A DNA stretch of 12,115 nucleotides, from positions 1-12,115 of the forward strand of contig JAIFMA010000003.1 in NCBI GenBank assembly GCA_020048795.1, in the 5' to 3' direction. Below, piece after piece: positions 1 through 6,351 of this stretch. The notes below the pieces were generated by a model that saw only the letters and a list, made by a program, of their open reading frames with translations, did no database searches and was not told the DNA's origin. Origin of the DNA: Rhodoferax sp. Lineage in GTDB: Bacteria; Pseudomonadota; Gammaproteobacteria; Burkholderiales; Burkholderiaceae_C. Made by a program: the position numbers and the translations under genes. The first letter of the stretch is position 1; each line of letters starts with the position of its first letter.

Positions 1-2110
1 CCAGTCTGATACCCAGATCAATGACTTCGACCTTGTTGGCAAACTGATAGCGCTTGGTGTCGCTCACCAGGGTGTTGAGAATGCTGAAACCCGCCTTGTC
101 AAAATCATGCAACACCAGCAACTTGACCGCGTGGTCATTGCACAGCACTTCGATCATGGCACGCGCCGCCGTAACGCTCGTTCCCTTGGTGCTCATGATG
201 CCAAGGTCGTACCGTTCAGCCAGTTTGACTTGTTCAAACAAGGGCATGAAACCTTCTTTTTCGATAAACAGAATGGCTTGATAACGGTGCTTTGGCCCGA
301 ACGTCGGATACCGATTTTCGGCAATGTCAAAGCTGAGTTCACGCACTTGATGTGCCTTGATGCCAGCCAGATAGTCACGCACCTGCAATGTCCCGAGTGG
401 TACTTTCACCTTGGTGTGTGGTTCAAAAAAACTGCCCCGCGCGTCATAAACAACATTCCAGTTCACGCCTTTTTCAATGATGTATTCCGCCAGCAGCGTC
501 TTGATGAAATACTTGTCACTCATTTCTGACAAGCCAGTCAGCGCCAGCACGTCCGGTCTTGCCGCATACATGATTTGGCGTGCGTGGGCAGGCAGTGTGC
601 CGTTCGCACTGGCTTTGAGATAGGCGGCTTCCATCACCAGCCAGGCAGCGTCTTTGATGCTCATCTTGTCGGTTTTGAGCATGGCATCACGCCGATTCAG
701 TTCTGCACTGGCGCTGCGCTCTTCGGCTTTGCGTTGTTTGCACCAGGTCTTTGTGACAGACAACACGGCTTGCACAATAGCTTCGGCCTGCTCATGCGTG
801 GCGACCAGCGCAGACTTGCCGCGGTCGGTGTACTCAACCCGTGGGCAGGCCAGGTGCAGCGCCAGAATCACGGGTTCGTTGCGATTACAGCGTTGCAGGG
901 TCAATACCGTGTCGAGGCTTTGACCGAAGCTACCCAGCTCGCGAAACGGGTTCAGAATGCCCGGCGACCAGTTGACACCTGTCACCAGACGCCGCCCGTC
1001 GAGGGTTGGACACCATGCAAAAGCGACCTCGATCAGCCACGGCACGCCGTCGGTGATGCCCTGCGTGCGTCGGTAGTTGAAGCTATCCATCTCGCAAGCG
1101 TTTTCACCAAACTGCACTTCAAAGTGTTCACGTCCAATTTGACCAAGTGCTTCGGGTTTGACCGGGCTTGAATGGACTTGCATGGCGACCAGTAGTTGAC
1201 CGATCAGTTCGCGGTTCAGGTCGTTGTTGGCGACCAGCGCCGCCAGTGGTTCGCGAGCCATATTGATGCTGGCCAGCACAGCTTTCTGTTTTGCAGAGCC
1301 GCTTAACCCACGAAACTCACAGACAAACTCACGCAAGGTGCGCCCGGCAGTAGCCTCGTTGCTGACGTATCCGGCGACCAGGCGACCAAGACGCTCAACG
1401 TCGTACCAGTGCGGCGATGTTGGGTTAGACGGTAGCCATTTAGCCCAGGCTGGCCCCGTGGCTTGCACCGTGGTGCATTCGCCGTGCCAGTTCACTTCAA
1501 GTGTCAGGTGCGGGTTCAACCAGGTGTAGTTCAGTGCCAATTGTAAAAATCGGGCTTTTGAATCAGCCAGATTTAACCTAGGTGACTTTGGCCAGCAGAC
1601 TTTGAAAACCGTGCCTTTTTCACATTCAGTGGCTTCGGTGGTGTGCGAGATCACGGGTTCCTGCTTTATGCGGTCAATCGCAAAGTCGATCAGGTGCTTG
1701 ATGCCGTTTACCGTGATTTCAACCCGCCCAGTGGTGCCGTCCAGCACGAAGGGCATAGCGACAATGGTTTTCAGCGCATTGCCCTGCGCCCCGCGTGTCG
1801 GTGATGCATAGGCTTCGCGGCTTGAAGTGCGTACCTGAAAATCCAGCACGTCAGTAATGGTGGTCGCTGGCAGGCCCGGCCCGTTGTCGGCGATGGTGAT
1901 GCCGCTTGCGTCAACGGTCACAGCGATGCATGGTGCAATGCCTACATCTTCGCAAGCGTCCAGTGCGTTGTCGATCAGCTCTTTGACAATGACCAGCGGC
2001 CATGCGTCACGATGGTGTCCGGTCTGCGCGACCAACTCCTTCTCGCTGGCAAAGTCCAGCAGGCGACTTGTTTTGAAAGTGCTGCGCACCAGTGTGGGGG
2101 TGTCAGTCAT
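1..2110 (-). CDS. Single-chain type IIB topoisomerase-like protein (Topo VIII-type GHKL + Toprim), 3' end outside window
   Basis: This frame is open for 703 codons from the ATG at 2110 to the left edge without a stop, so the C-terminus is missing. The N-terminal part is a GHKL ATPase of the topoisomerase VI B type: the N-box reads KELIDNALDACE (residues 43-54), the G1 box DNGPG (75-79) and the G2 box RGAQGNALK (106-114). The C-terminal part resembles Topo VI A/Spo11. ARQIMY places a candidate catalytic tyrosine at 515, with the arginine four residues before it, as in the family R-x-x-x-Y pattern. A Toprim fold follows, with the acidic residue E617 in FIEKEG and D669/D671 in HDFDKAG. Topo VI normally has separate A and B chains, whereas the fused form on plasmids and integrated elements is called Topo VIII. 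A GGAGGTGG Shine-Dalgarno precedes the start, which overlaps the rha 3' end by 8 bp. DNA cleavage and strand passage are inferred from motifs. A relative that has lost activity is possible. Confidence 0.85.
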   Translation of the reverse strand, partial: MTDTPTLVRSTFKTSRLLDFASEKELVAQTGHHRDAWPLVIVKELIDNALDACEDVGIAPCIAVTVDASGITIADNGPGLPATTITDVLDFQVRTSSREAYASPTRGAQGNALKTIVAMPFVLDGTTGRVEITVNGIKHLIDFAIDRIKQEPVISHTTEATECEKGTVFKVCWPKSPRLNLADSKARFLQLALNYTWLNPHLTLEVNWHGECTTVQATGPAWAKWLPSNPTSPHWYDVERLGRLVAGYVSNEATAGRTLREFVCEFRGLSGSAKQKAVLASINMAREPLAALVANNDLNRELIGQLLVAMQVHSSPVKPEALGQIGREHFEVQFGENACEMDSFNYRRTQGITDGVPWLIEVAFAWCPTLDGRRLVTGVNWSPGILNPFRELGSFGQSLDTVLTLQRCNRNEPVILALHLACPRVEYTDRGKSALVATHEQAEAIVQAVLSVTKTWCKQRKAEERSASAELNRRDAMLKTDKMSIKDAAWLVMEAAYLKASANGTLPAHARQIMYAARPDVLALTGLSEMSDKYFIKTLLAEYIIEKGVNWNVVYDARGSFFEPHTKVKVPLGTLQVRDYLAGIKAHQVRELSFDIAENRYPTFGPKHRYQAILFIEKEGFMPLFEQVKLAERYDLGIMSTKGTSVTAARAMIEVLCNDHAVKLLVLHDFDKAGFSILNTLVSDTKRYQFANKVEVIDLGIRL

Positions 2111-2774
2111 GGCTGGCCACCTCCAGCAATGGAAACGCCTCGCGCAATGCGTCCTTGCGTTTGGGGTAGCTCATGCCTTGAACGATCAGAACCGTATTGC
2201 GCCTGCGGATGCTGGCCAGGCGCATCAAGTCCTTCTGATCGAGGTCAGCGTCATCGACCTGACCGTAACAACCACTCAATATCCAATTGCACATTGAATG
2301 CTCGTTGCTGAAGTGGTGGGGCTTGGTGTCTTTGCCAAGTGCGGCCCTTGCTTCCACAAGGCAGTCCGTCATTAACGTGGCGGTCACGCTTTTGCTTTTC
2401 AACGCAAGCTGCAACATGGGGTCAATCTTTCGGCCTGCCAAACGCAGTAGCTCTGTCCGCATTCGCATGAATTCATCGACCAGCTTGGCCTGTCCTTGGG
2501 CAGACTTCTTCCCGCCCAGGAACGGCATTAACACCATGGCATCACGTTCAGGCAGCCGGTAGCCAGCTTGTTCGCGGCCCCGTGAATCTAGGTAGCTAAT
2601 GCGCTCAAGGTTGAGCGTATTGATGATGCCGTCTGCCATCAGTTTTGCAATGTCGCGCATCAGGTTGCGATGCGGCCGATCAAACAATCTGGCCATCACA
2701 ACGGTGTCAACAAAAAGGCTTTGGCCGTGGGCTTGGACAATGGCCAGGTTGGTTTGCGTGGTGATCTGATTCAT
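2103..2774 (-). CDS. Rha-family phage-type regulatory protein
   Basis: This 223-residue protein matches the Rha N-terminal domain over about residues 20-110. It shows the family's pattern VVMARLFDRPHRNLMRDI, then SYLDSRGREQAGYRLPERDAM and a GKKSAQGQAKLVDEFMRM segment. Rha proteins are phage-encoded regulators that interfere with lysogeny in strains lacking IHF, and the domain is common on prophages and integrative elements. The remaining C-terminal part (about 120-223) is a separate region rich in charged residues that I cannot name. The gene starts at an ATG overlapping the upstream stop (ATGA) and has GAGGGTG as its ribosome binding site. Its last 8 bp overlap the start of the topoisomerase-like gene, so the two are probably translationally coupled. 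The family call is good; the regulatory target is unknown. Confidence 0.8.
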   Translation of the reverse strand: MNQITTQTNLAIVQAHGQSLFVDTVVMARLFDRPHRNLMRDIAKLMADGIINTLNLERISYLDSRGREQAGYRLPERDAMVLMPFLGGKKSAQGQAKLVDEFMRMRTELLRLAGRKIDPMLQLALKSKSVTATLMTDCLVEARAALGKDTKPHHFSNEHSMCNWILSGCYGQVDDADLDQKDLMRLASIRRRNTVLIVQGMSYPKRKDALREAFPLLEVASHD

Positions 2775-3067
2775 TGCATCACCCTCATTGCGCCGAATGC
2801 AGCCACCAGAATCAGCATAACAATGGCTTCGATGCCAACACCGCGTTGAATGTAAAACCCGCTCAGTGCGTCTTTGATGCTGGTGTAAATCGCGGTCAGA
2901 CGGGCGACGGATGGTTTGCCGTCAGGGGCTTGCTGAATGGCCCCGTCGATGCGAGAATCTGCGTTGTTGGTGTCAGTCTTAAGGGTCAAGGTGCTGGGTG
3001 CTCCTTGGCCCTTTTCAATGGGCGTGTTTGATCCCGGCACGCTGCCGTTTTGTGTGGTGTAAGTCAT
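2771..3067 (-). CDS. Small hypothetical protein with C-terminal membrane segment
   Basis: I do not recognise this 98-residue protein. The first about 45 residues are polar and low in hydrophobics (many S, T, N, D and Q), suggesting disorder. The middle part around 50-72 looks helical. Residues about 77-95 (GIEAIVMLILVAAFGAMRV) form one hydrophobic stretch long enough to cross the membrane, so a tail-anchored or single-pass inner-membrane protein is likely. The start is supported by an AAAGGTGA Shine-Dalgarno eight bases upstream, just after the alpA stop. The stop overlaps the rha start by 4 bp (ATGA). It lies between two regulators and is translated from the same message as the topoisomerase-like protein, so it probably belongs to the same functional unit. 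Confidence 0.7.
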   Translation of the reverse strand: MTYTTQNGSVPGSNTPIEKGQGAPSTLTLKTDTNNADSRIDGAIQQAPDGKPSVARLTAIYTSIKDALSGFYIQRGVGIEAIVMLILVAAFGAMRVMQ

Positions 3068-3080
3068 GGTGCGTCACCTT

Positions 3081-3413
3081 TCAAACCACGGCCAGCGTGG
3101 TGCGCTTGCGCCGTTGCGCGGCCTGCTTTTTCAGTTGCGCACTGCGATCAAACCAATCTGTCTTGAAAGACTCGTTTGTCCCGGCCATGCGTGCCTGATG
3201 CAGTTTGGCCACCAGCTCACGGATTTGGTCATCCGTTTTGCCAGCGATGCGCGCCGCAATGATTGCCTTCACCTCGGTGTCAGGCCAGCCCACAGCACGC
3301 TCGCTGATTTTTACTGGCACGGTAAATGTTCCATCATGAACACCGCTGTAAATCGTGGTGTGACTGTTCACCCCGGTTTCCGCTTTGACAGCGGTCATTC
3401 TAAGAATTGACAT
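3081..3413 (-). CDS. AlpA-family DNA-binding regulator
   Basis: This 110-residue protein resembles the AlpA (CP4-57 prophage) family. Residues 3-60 follow its helix-turn-helix plan: ILRMTAVKAETGV, then HTTIYSGVHDGTF as recognition helix and turn, then VPVKISERAVGWPDTEVKA with the conserved R-A-V-x-W as the wing. The C-terminal part (about 55-110) is a basic helical extension longer than in minimal AlpA proteins. AlpA-type proteins act as activators or excisionase-like factors controlling integrase genes and excision of elements. Here it is the first gene of the alpA, membrane protein, rha, topoisomerase-like operon. The ATG at 3413 has an AGGGG Shine-Dalgarno six bases upstream, and that Shine-Dalgarno lies in the stem of a leader hairpin. 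Three palindromic operator-like sites lie further upstream. Confidence 0.75.
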   Translation of the reverse strand: MSILRMTAVKAETGVNSHTTIYSGVHDGTFTVPVKISERAVGWPDTEVKAIIAARIAGKTDDQIRELVAKLHQARMAGTNESFKTDWFDRSAQLKKQAAQRRKRTTLAVV

Positions 3414-3418
3414 TGAAG

Positions 3419-3458
3419 GCCCCTATCTGGCGCTGTACGCCGTTGTTTCGATAGGGGC
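3419..3458 (-). promoter_or_regulatory. Leader hairpin that includes the alpA Shine-Dalgarno
   Basis: In the minus-strand RNA, GCCCCTATC pairs over nine bases with GATAGGGGC. Inside the loop, GGCG can pair with CGCC. The AGGGG that serves as Shine-Dalgarno for alpA (complement of 3420-3424, six bases before the ATG) is in the 3' arm of the stem. The pairing is directly visible; control of translation by this structure is inference. The same inverted repeat could instead be a DNA operator. Confidence 0.55.
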
Positions 3459-3469
3459 TATTGGGCCAA

Positions 3470-3475
3470 TCTATA
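3470..3475 (-). promoter_or_regulatory. Possible -10 element of the alpA operon
   Basis: The minus strand reads TATAGA here, about 57 bases before the alpA start. No good -35 hexamer lies 16-18 bases upstream. That position falls inside the first palindromic operator. A regulator-dependent promoter would fit, but the call is weak. Confidence 0.25.
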
Positions 3476-3490
3476 GCTATCTAATCAATA

Positions 3491-3550
3491 GCACTGTGCC
3501 AGCAGAATGCGCACTCTGCCAGCATAGTGTTCACTTTGCTGGCAGAGTGA
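3491..3550. repeat. Three tandem 20-bp units, each an 18-bp palindrome (operator array)
   Basis: Three units begin at 3491, 3511 and 3531 with no gap between them. Thirteen of the 20 positions are identical in all three. Each unit holds a palindrome of the form CACT-N-TGC-YR-GCA-N-ARTG, at 3492-3509, 3512-3529 and 3532-3549. The arms match fully in units 2 and 3 and have one mismatch in unit 1. The 20-bp period is close to two helical turns, so bound dimers would lie on one face. The array sits between the 3' end of the 225-codon gene (the third unit covers its last codons) and the alpA operon. It is best read as binding sites for a dimeric regulator of that operon. The candidates are the AlpA-like protein, the Rha protein or an unseen repressor. 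Confidence 0.75.
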
Positions 3551-4208
3551 TGTTTTCCTTTTCCCAAGCCGGGCACCATTTTTCACAGATAACCCGCTGA
3601 CTTTTCAGATTTGGGAACTGTCTCAGCATGTCAAGCGCAAAAGCTGATTTGCTGTCGTAATCAGCAGGGTTCATTTGCCACGCATACCAGCACACTTTGA
3701 CTAGCTCCTTGTCCGTTTGCTTGGGGTCAACTTTCAGTTTGGAAGCATTGGCTTCTTTGGCATATTCCGACCGAGTCTTTACTGATGAACGACCACGTAG
3801 CAGCCCGTACCAGAACCAGCCGTCCATCAAGTGACACCAAGCAGCGTTTGGGAAATCTTCAGCAAAGTTTTCGGCCTTCACGTAATTTGCACAGGCTGCC
3901 CAAAAACATGTAACACGGGGAACAATTTCACGATACATCAGCTTGAGTGGTTTCCCGTTTTTCTGAACGGTCAACTCCAGTGCCGATTCGTACAACTGAA
4001 AATATTGAGCAGTGTCGATATCGCGCTTACGCCTTAATGGTTCTATGAAAGTCTTGATGAAGTCATTGTTTGGTGGCTCATCAAATACCTGACCGTGATA
4101 CATCCGCAGCGACTCAAGGAGACGCGATGCCTCTGTAGCCGGGGTAGCGTAAACCCTTCTCCCTAGCGCTGTTGGCACGTAATGGTAGTTTTCATCGCTC
4201 TCACTCAT
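3531..4208 (-). CDS. Hypothetical protein, unrecognised, 225 aa
   Basis: I cannot assign this protein to a family. It appears soluble, with no signal peptide or membrane segment, and is rich in aromatic residues. Clusters include CHLMDGWFWYGLL (about 135-147), VCWYAWQMNPADYDSK and a C-terminal CEKWCPAWEKE with two cysteines. A basic segment EPLRRKRD lies near residue 60. The start is supported by GGAGGGG six bases before the ATG. The gene lies 94 bp downstream of the integrase on the same strand and its last codons overlap the operator array. It seems more AT-rich than its neighbours, which suggests cargo with a separate history. A role in the element or as an accessory function is open. Confidence 0.6.
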   Translation of the reverse strand: MSESDENYHYVPTALGRRVYATPATEASRLLESLRMYHGQVFDEPPNNDFIKTFIEPLRRKRDIDTAQYFQLYESALELTVQKNGKPLKLMYREIVPRVTCFWAACANYVKAENFAEDFPNAAWCHLMDGWFWYGLLRGRSSVKTRSEYAKEANASKLKVDPKQTDKELVKVCWYAWQMNPADYDSKSAFALDMLRQFPNLKSQRVICEKWCPAWEKENITLPAK

Positions 4209-4245
4209 CCCGTCCCCTCCCGCCCTGAGAATGAACCAGCGCCAG

Positions 4246-4265
4246 GCAGATCAGGGGTAATCTGC
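4246..4265. repeat. Short inverted repeat between integrase and the 225-codon gene
   Basis: GCAGAT and ATCTGC flank an 8-base loop. It is close to the integrase 3' end but has no T-run, so it is not a clear intrinsic terminator. No other element is evident in this 94-bp spacer. Confidence 0.3.
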
Positions 4266-4302
4266 TCTTCGCCCCGTCGGGCTAGGCGTGGCCGAAAAAC
4301 TT

Positions 4303-5541
4303 CTATGCCGCTGCCCGAATCGGTATCACGTCCGCGCCAATGCGTAACTTGTCAAGATAGTCCGCCCAAACTTGCAGCATATCGGCCCGTTCGTCCGTGT
4401 GTGTTGCCCGGTCGTATGCGCCGCCGTGGGTAATCTGGCCAGTGTGGGCTAGTTGGGCTTCGATCACGTCCTTTGGGTATTTCAGCACCTGCCGCAAGAT
4501 GGTGCGTCCTGTAGCCCGGTAGCCGTGCCAAGTGTGAACGTCTTTGTACCCCATGGCGTGCAGCGCAGCGCTGATGCCAGCTTCGGACATTGGTTTACGC
4601 CAGTCGCGCAAGCCGGGGAAAACATATTCCCGATCACCTGTCAGTTTTTGAATGTCACGCAATACCGCCAGCGCCTGCCGTGGCAGGGGGACTACATGGG
4701 CTTGTCCGTTGATCTTTTCAGCCTTGGTGCGCTTCATATCCTCGCTGGGGATTGCCCACAGCGCCGTGTCCAGATTCAGATCAGCCCAGCGCATCGTGCG
4801 CAGATTGCCCGGCCTTTGAAACAGTATCGGTGCGAGTTTCAGCGCTGCCCGGACAATCGGCCCGCCGTTGTAGGCTTCGCTGGCCCGCAGCAGTTCGCCC
4901 AGCTTTACCGGGTCGGTAATGGCTGGCAAGTTTTCTTTGATATGGGGCTTCAGGGCTTTTTTGATGTCCGGGGTGATGTCACGTTCGGCCCGGCCAGTAG
5001 CCACTGCGTGGCACCACACGCCATGCGCCGTGATCAGTACCCGGTGCGCCACGTCCAGCGCACCACGTTCTTCAACCTTTTGGATGACTGCCAACAGTTC
5101 TATCGGCTTGATGCTGGCAATGGCCCGTTTGCCCAAGTATGGGATCAGGTCTTTATTGATGTTGCGACTTTCGCGGACATAGTGGGTGTCGCTCCAGTTG
5201 GGTTGTCCCCTTTTCAGCCAGTCGCTTGCTGCCGCTGCCAGGGTGTCCCCACTGCCTACGGATGATTTGAGTTTTTCAACCTGTCGGGCTTGTACTGGAT
5301 CAATGCCCTCTGACTTTTGGAGTTTTGCAGCGTCACGGGCTTTGCGTGCTGCCGTCAGAGACACGTCCGGGTAACTGCCCAGCGCCAGCCTGCTTTCTTT
5401 TCCGTCAGCGTACATTTTCCAGAACCAACGCCTCGATCCAGCCGGACTAACCTCAAGATAAAGGCCAGTCGCATCAGTAAACCGCGCCCGTGCCTTGTCC
5501 GGCGGGCAGGTAGCGTTACGGCACTTGGCATCAGTCAGCAT
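4303..5541 (-). CDS. Tyrosine-recombinase integrase, P4/CP4 type
   Basis: This 412-residue protein catalyses site-specific integration and excision of the element. Residues 1-90 form the DUF4102-type arm-binding domain (LTDAKCRNA, GLYLEVSPAGSRRWFWKM, ALGSYPDVSL). A core-binding domain spans about 100-190 and the catalytic domain about 205-395. The catalytic set is complete: R248 in RPGNLR, H339 and R342 in HGYR, H366 in LAHTG and the nucleophile Y376 in GGAYDRATH. Length is normal for the family. The start is supported by AGGAGA eight bases upstream, and the AVGLTD-like N-terminus (here MLTDAKC) is typical. The gene lies just inside the element beside the tRNA-Thr 3' end, the usual arrangement for integrases using tRNA genes as attB. 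Confidence 0.95.
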   Translation of the reverse strand: MLTDAKCRNATCPPDKARARFTDATGLYLEVSPAGSRRWFWKMYADGKESRLALGSYPDVSLTAARKARDAAKLQKSEGIDPVQARQVEKLKSSVGSGDTLAAAASDWLKRGQPNWSDTHYVRESRNINKDLIPYLGKRAIASIKPIELLAVIQKVEERGALDVAHRVLITAHGVWCHAVATGRAERDITPDIKKALKPHIKENLPAITDPVKLGELLRASEAYNGGPIVRAALKLAPILFQRPGNLRTMRWADLNLDTALWAIPSEDMKRTKAEKINGQAHVVPLPRQALAVLRDIQKLTGDREYVFPGLRDWRKPMSEAGISAALHAMGYKDVHTWHGYRATGRTILRQVLKYPKDVIEAQLAHTGQITHGGAYDRATHTDERADMLQVWADYLDKLRIGADVIPIRAAA

Positions 5542-5554
5542 GGTGTTTCTCCTA

Positions 5555-5619
5555 GGGGAACGGGGAACAAGTGGCTAAAAATGCCGTTCCCCGGTGTTTC
5601 ATTCCCCGGTATGTTCCCC
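5555..5619. repeat. GGGGAAC repeat cluster in the integrase leader
   Basis: On the plus strand, GGGGAAC occurs at 5555-5561 and directly again at 5562-5568. The inverse GTTCCCC occurs at 5586-5592 and 5613-5619, with a one-base variant ATTCCCC at 5601-5607. The inverse copies are 15 and 12 bases apart. The cluster is 14-78 bases before the integrase start. Such short, mixed-orientation repeats near an integrase and its att site often bind the integrase arm domain, an excisionase or a repressor. That role is inferred here. Confidence 0.5.
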
Positions 5620-5684
5620 GCTCTTGCCGTGAATGTCAATAGCGGCCTTTGTACCCTGTCGCAAGGTAAGCGCCTGATTTACCA

Positions 5685-5724
5685 ATGAAAAAGGCCTCCG
5701 AGTATCGCTACTTGGAGGCCTTTG
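5685..5724 (-). terminator. Rho-independent terminator downstream of tRNA-Thr
   Basis: AAAGGCCTCC and GGAGGCCTTT form a 10-bp stem. After one mismatch it continues with AGTA/TACT around a 4-base loop. On the minus strand the stem is followed by a T-run (TTTTTC). It lies 11 bases beyond the encoded CCA of the tRNA and would end tRNA transcription before the integrase leader. On the plus strand the mismatch becomes a G-U pair, so some activity in that direction is possible. Confidence 0.75.
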
Positions 5725-5734
5725 TACTATCAAA

Positions 5735-5760
5735 TGGTGCCGATTATCGGATTCGAACTG
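5735..5760. other. Probable attachment site (element-host junction) in the tRNA-Thr 3' part
   Basis: P4-type integrases recombine in the 3' half of tRNA genes and leave a copy of that segment at each end of the element. The intact tRNA 3' end next to the integrase is therefore one att site. The exact crossover is not defined by this window because the second copy should lie beyond the left edge. The interval given is the T arm and acceptor 3' strand. Confidence 0.55.
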
Positions 5761-5810
5761 ATGACCTACCGCTTACAAGGCGGTTGCTCTACCAACTGAG
5801 CTAAATCGGC
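5735..5810 (-). tRNA. tRNA-Thr (anticodon UGU)
   Basis: The minus strand folds as a complete 76-base tRNA with encoded CCA. The acceptor stem is GCCGATT/AATCGGC, the D stem GCTC/GAGC and the anticodon stem ACCGC/GCGGT. The loop CTTGTAA gives anticodon TGT, and the T loop is TTCGAAT. The T stem ATCAG/CCGAT has one A-C mismatch (position 52 against 62). The 3' half is the probable attachment site of the element to its left. The integrase gene faces away from the tRNA 3' end, starting 193 bases from it. The tRNA remains complete, so the element restored its 3' end on insertion. Confidence 0.95.
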
Positions 5811-5819
5811 GACGAATGA

Positions 5820-5846
5820 ATTTTACACGACAGCAGTACGAGCCAA
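5820..5846 (-). promoter_or_regulatory. Possible sigma-70 promoter of tRNA-Thr
   Basis: On the minus strand TTGGCT (-35) is followed after 15 bases by TAAAAT (-10), ending ten bases before the tRNA 5' end. The -10 hexamer is good. The spacer is short and the -35 mediocre. Co-transcription from sspB is the alternative. Confidence 0.4.
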
Positions 5847-5854
5847 TCGCCACA

Positions 5855-6340
5855 CTATTTGATGCGCGTCAACGAAGGCTTCGTCCCCTTCGGTGGAACC
5901 GTGGGCGCAACTACCGACAAGGACGAAGCATCGGACGTATCTGACCCTTGGGCGAGCGAAATCACGGGGCGGGGCACCGGCTTCAAACTTGCCATCTTCT
6001 GCCCACTGCGATCTGGTTTGGGAAATGCCATTCCCTGCCCGTTTTCGCGCGCAAAAATCGCCACCACCTGATCCATCGGCACCATGATGTCACGCACCAC
6101 ACCTGAGAATCTGGCTTTGAACTCAAGGTACTCGTTGCCCATGCTCAGGGCGGTTGTTGCATCAAATCCAATATTGAGAACAATTTCGTCATCTTTGACA
6201 TATTCACGCGGCACTTGCACTGAATTGTCAACCGATACCGTGATGTACGGGGTGAAACCATTGTCACAACACCATTCGTGCAAAGCCCGTATGAGATAGG
6301 GACGTGTTGACGTGATCTCTGAGTTTTGATTCGCTGCCAT
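5855..6340 (-). CDS. sspB: ClpXP protease specificity-enhancing factor SspB
   Basis: This 161-residue protein has the SspB fold signature near its N-terminus (TRPYLIRALHEWCCDNGFTPY) followed by VNIGFDATTAL-like and YLEFKARFSGV segments. It ends with a flexible tail whose last residues (PSLTRIK) resemble the ClpX-binding end of Escherichia coli SspB. SspB binds ssrA-tagged peptides from stalled ribosomes and delivers them to ClpXP in the cytoplasm. Its length is close to that of E. coli SspB. It starts 11 bp after the sspA stop with a weak Shine-Dalgarno, consistent with one operon. Its 3' end is 44 bp from the tRNA-Thr gene. Confidence 0.93.
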   Translation of the reverse strand: MAANQNSEITSTRPYLIRALHEWCCDNGFTPYITVSVDNSVQVPREYVKDDEIVLNIGFDATTALSMGNEYLEFKARFSGVVRDIMVPMDQVVAIFARENGQGMAFPKPDRSGQKMASLKPVPRPVISLAQGSDTSDASSLSVVAPTVPPKGTKPSLTRIK

Positions 6341-6351
6341 TGGACCAACTG

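Noticed and set aside
54..2311. Several plus-strand open frames of 70-200 codons across the left end
   Set aside because: They lie antisense to the continuous topoisomerase-like and rha frames, which carry recognisable motifs and ribosome binding sites. The plus-strand translations show no family features.
3491..3550. Short tandem repeats as a possible CRISPR array
   Set aside because: The units abut without spacers, are only 20 bp long and are palindromic. No cas genes are present. An operator array fits better.
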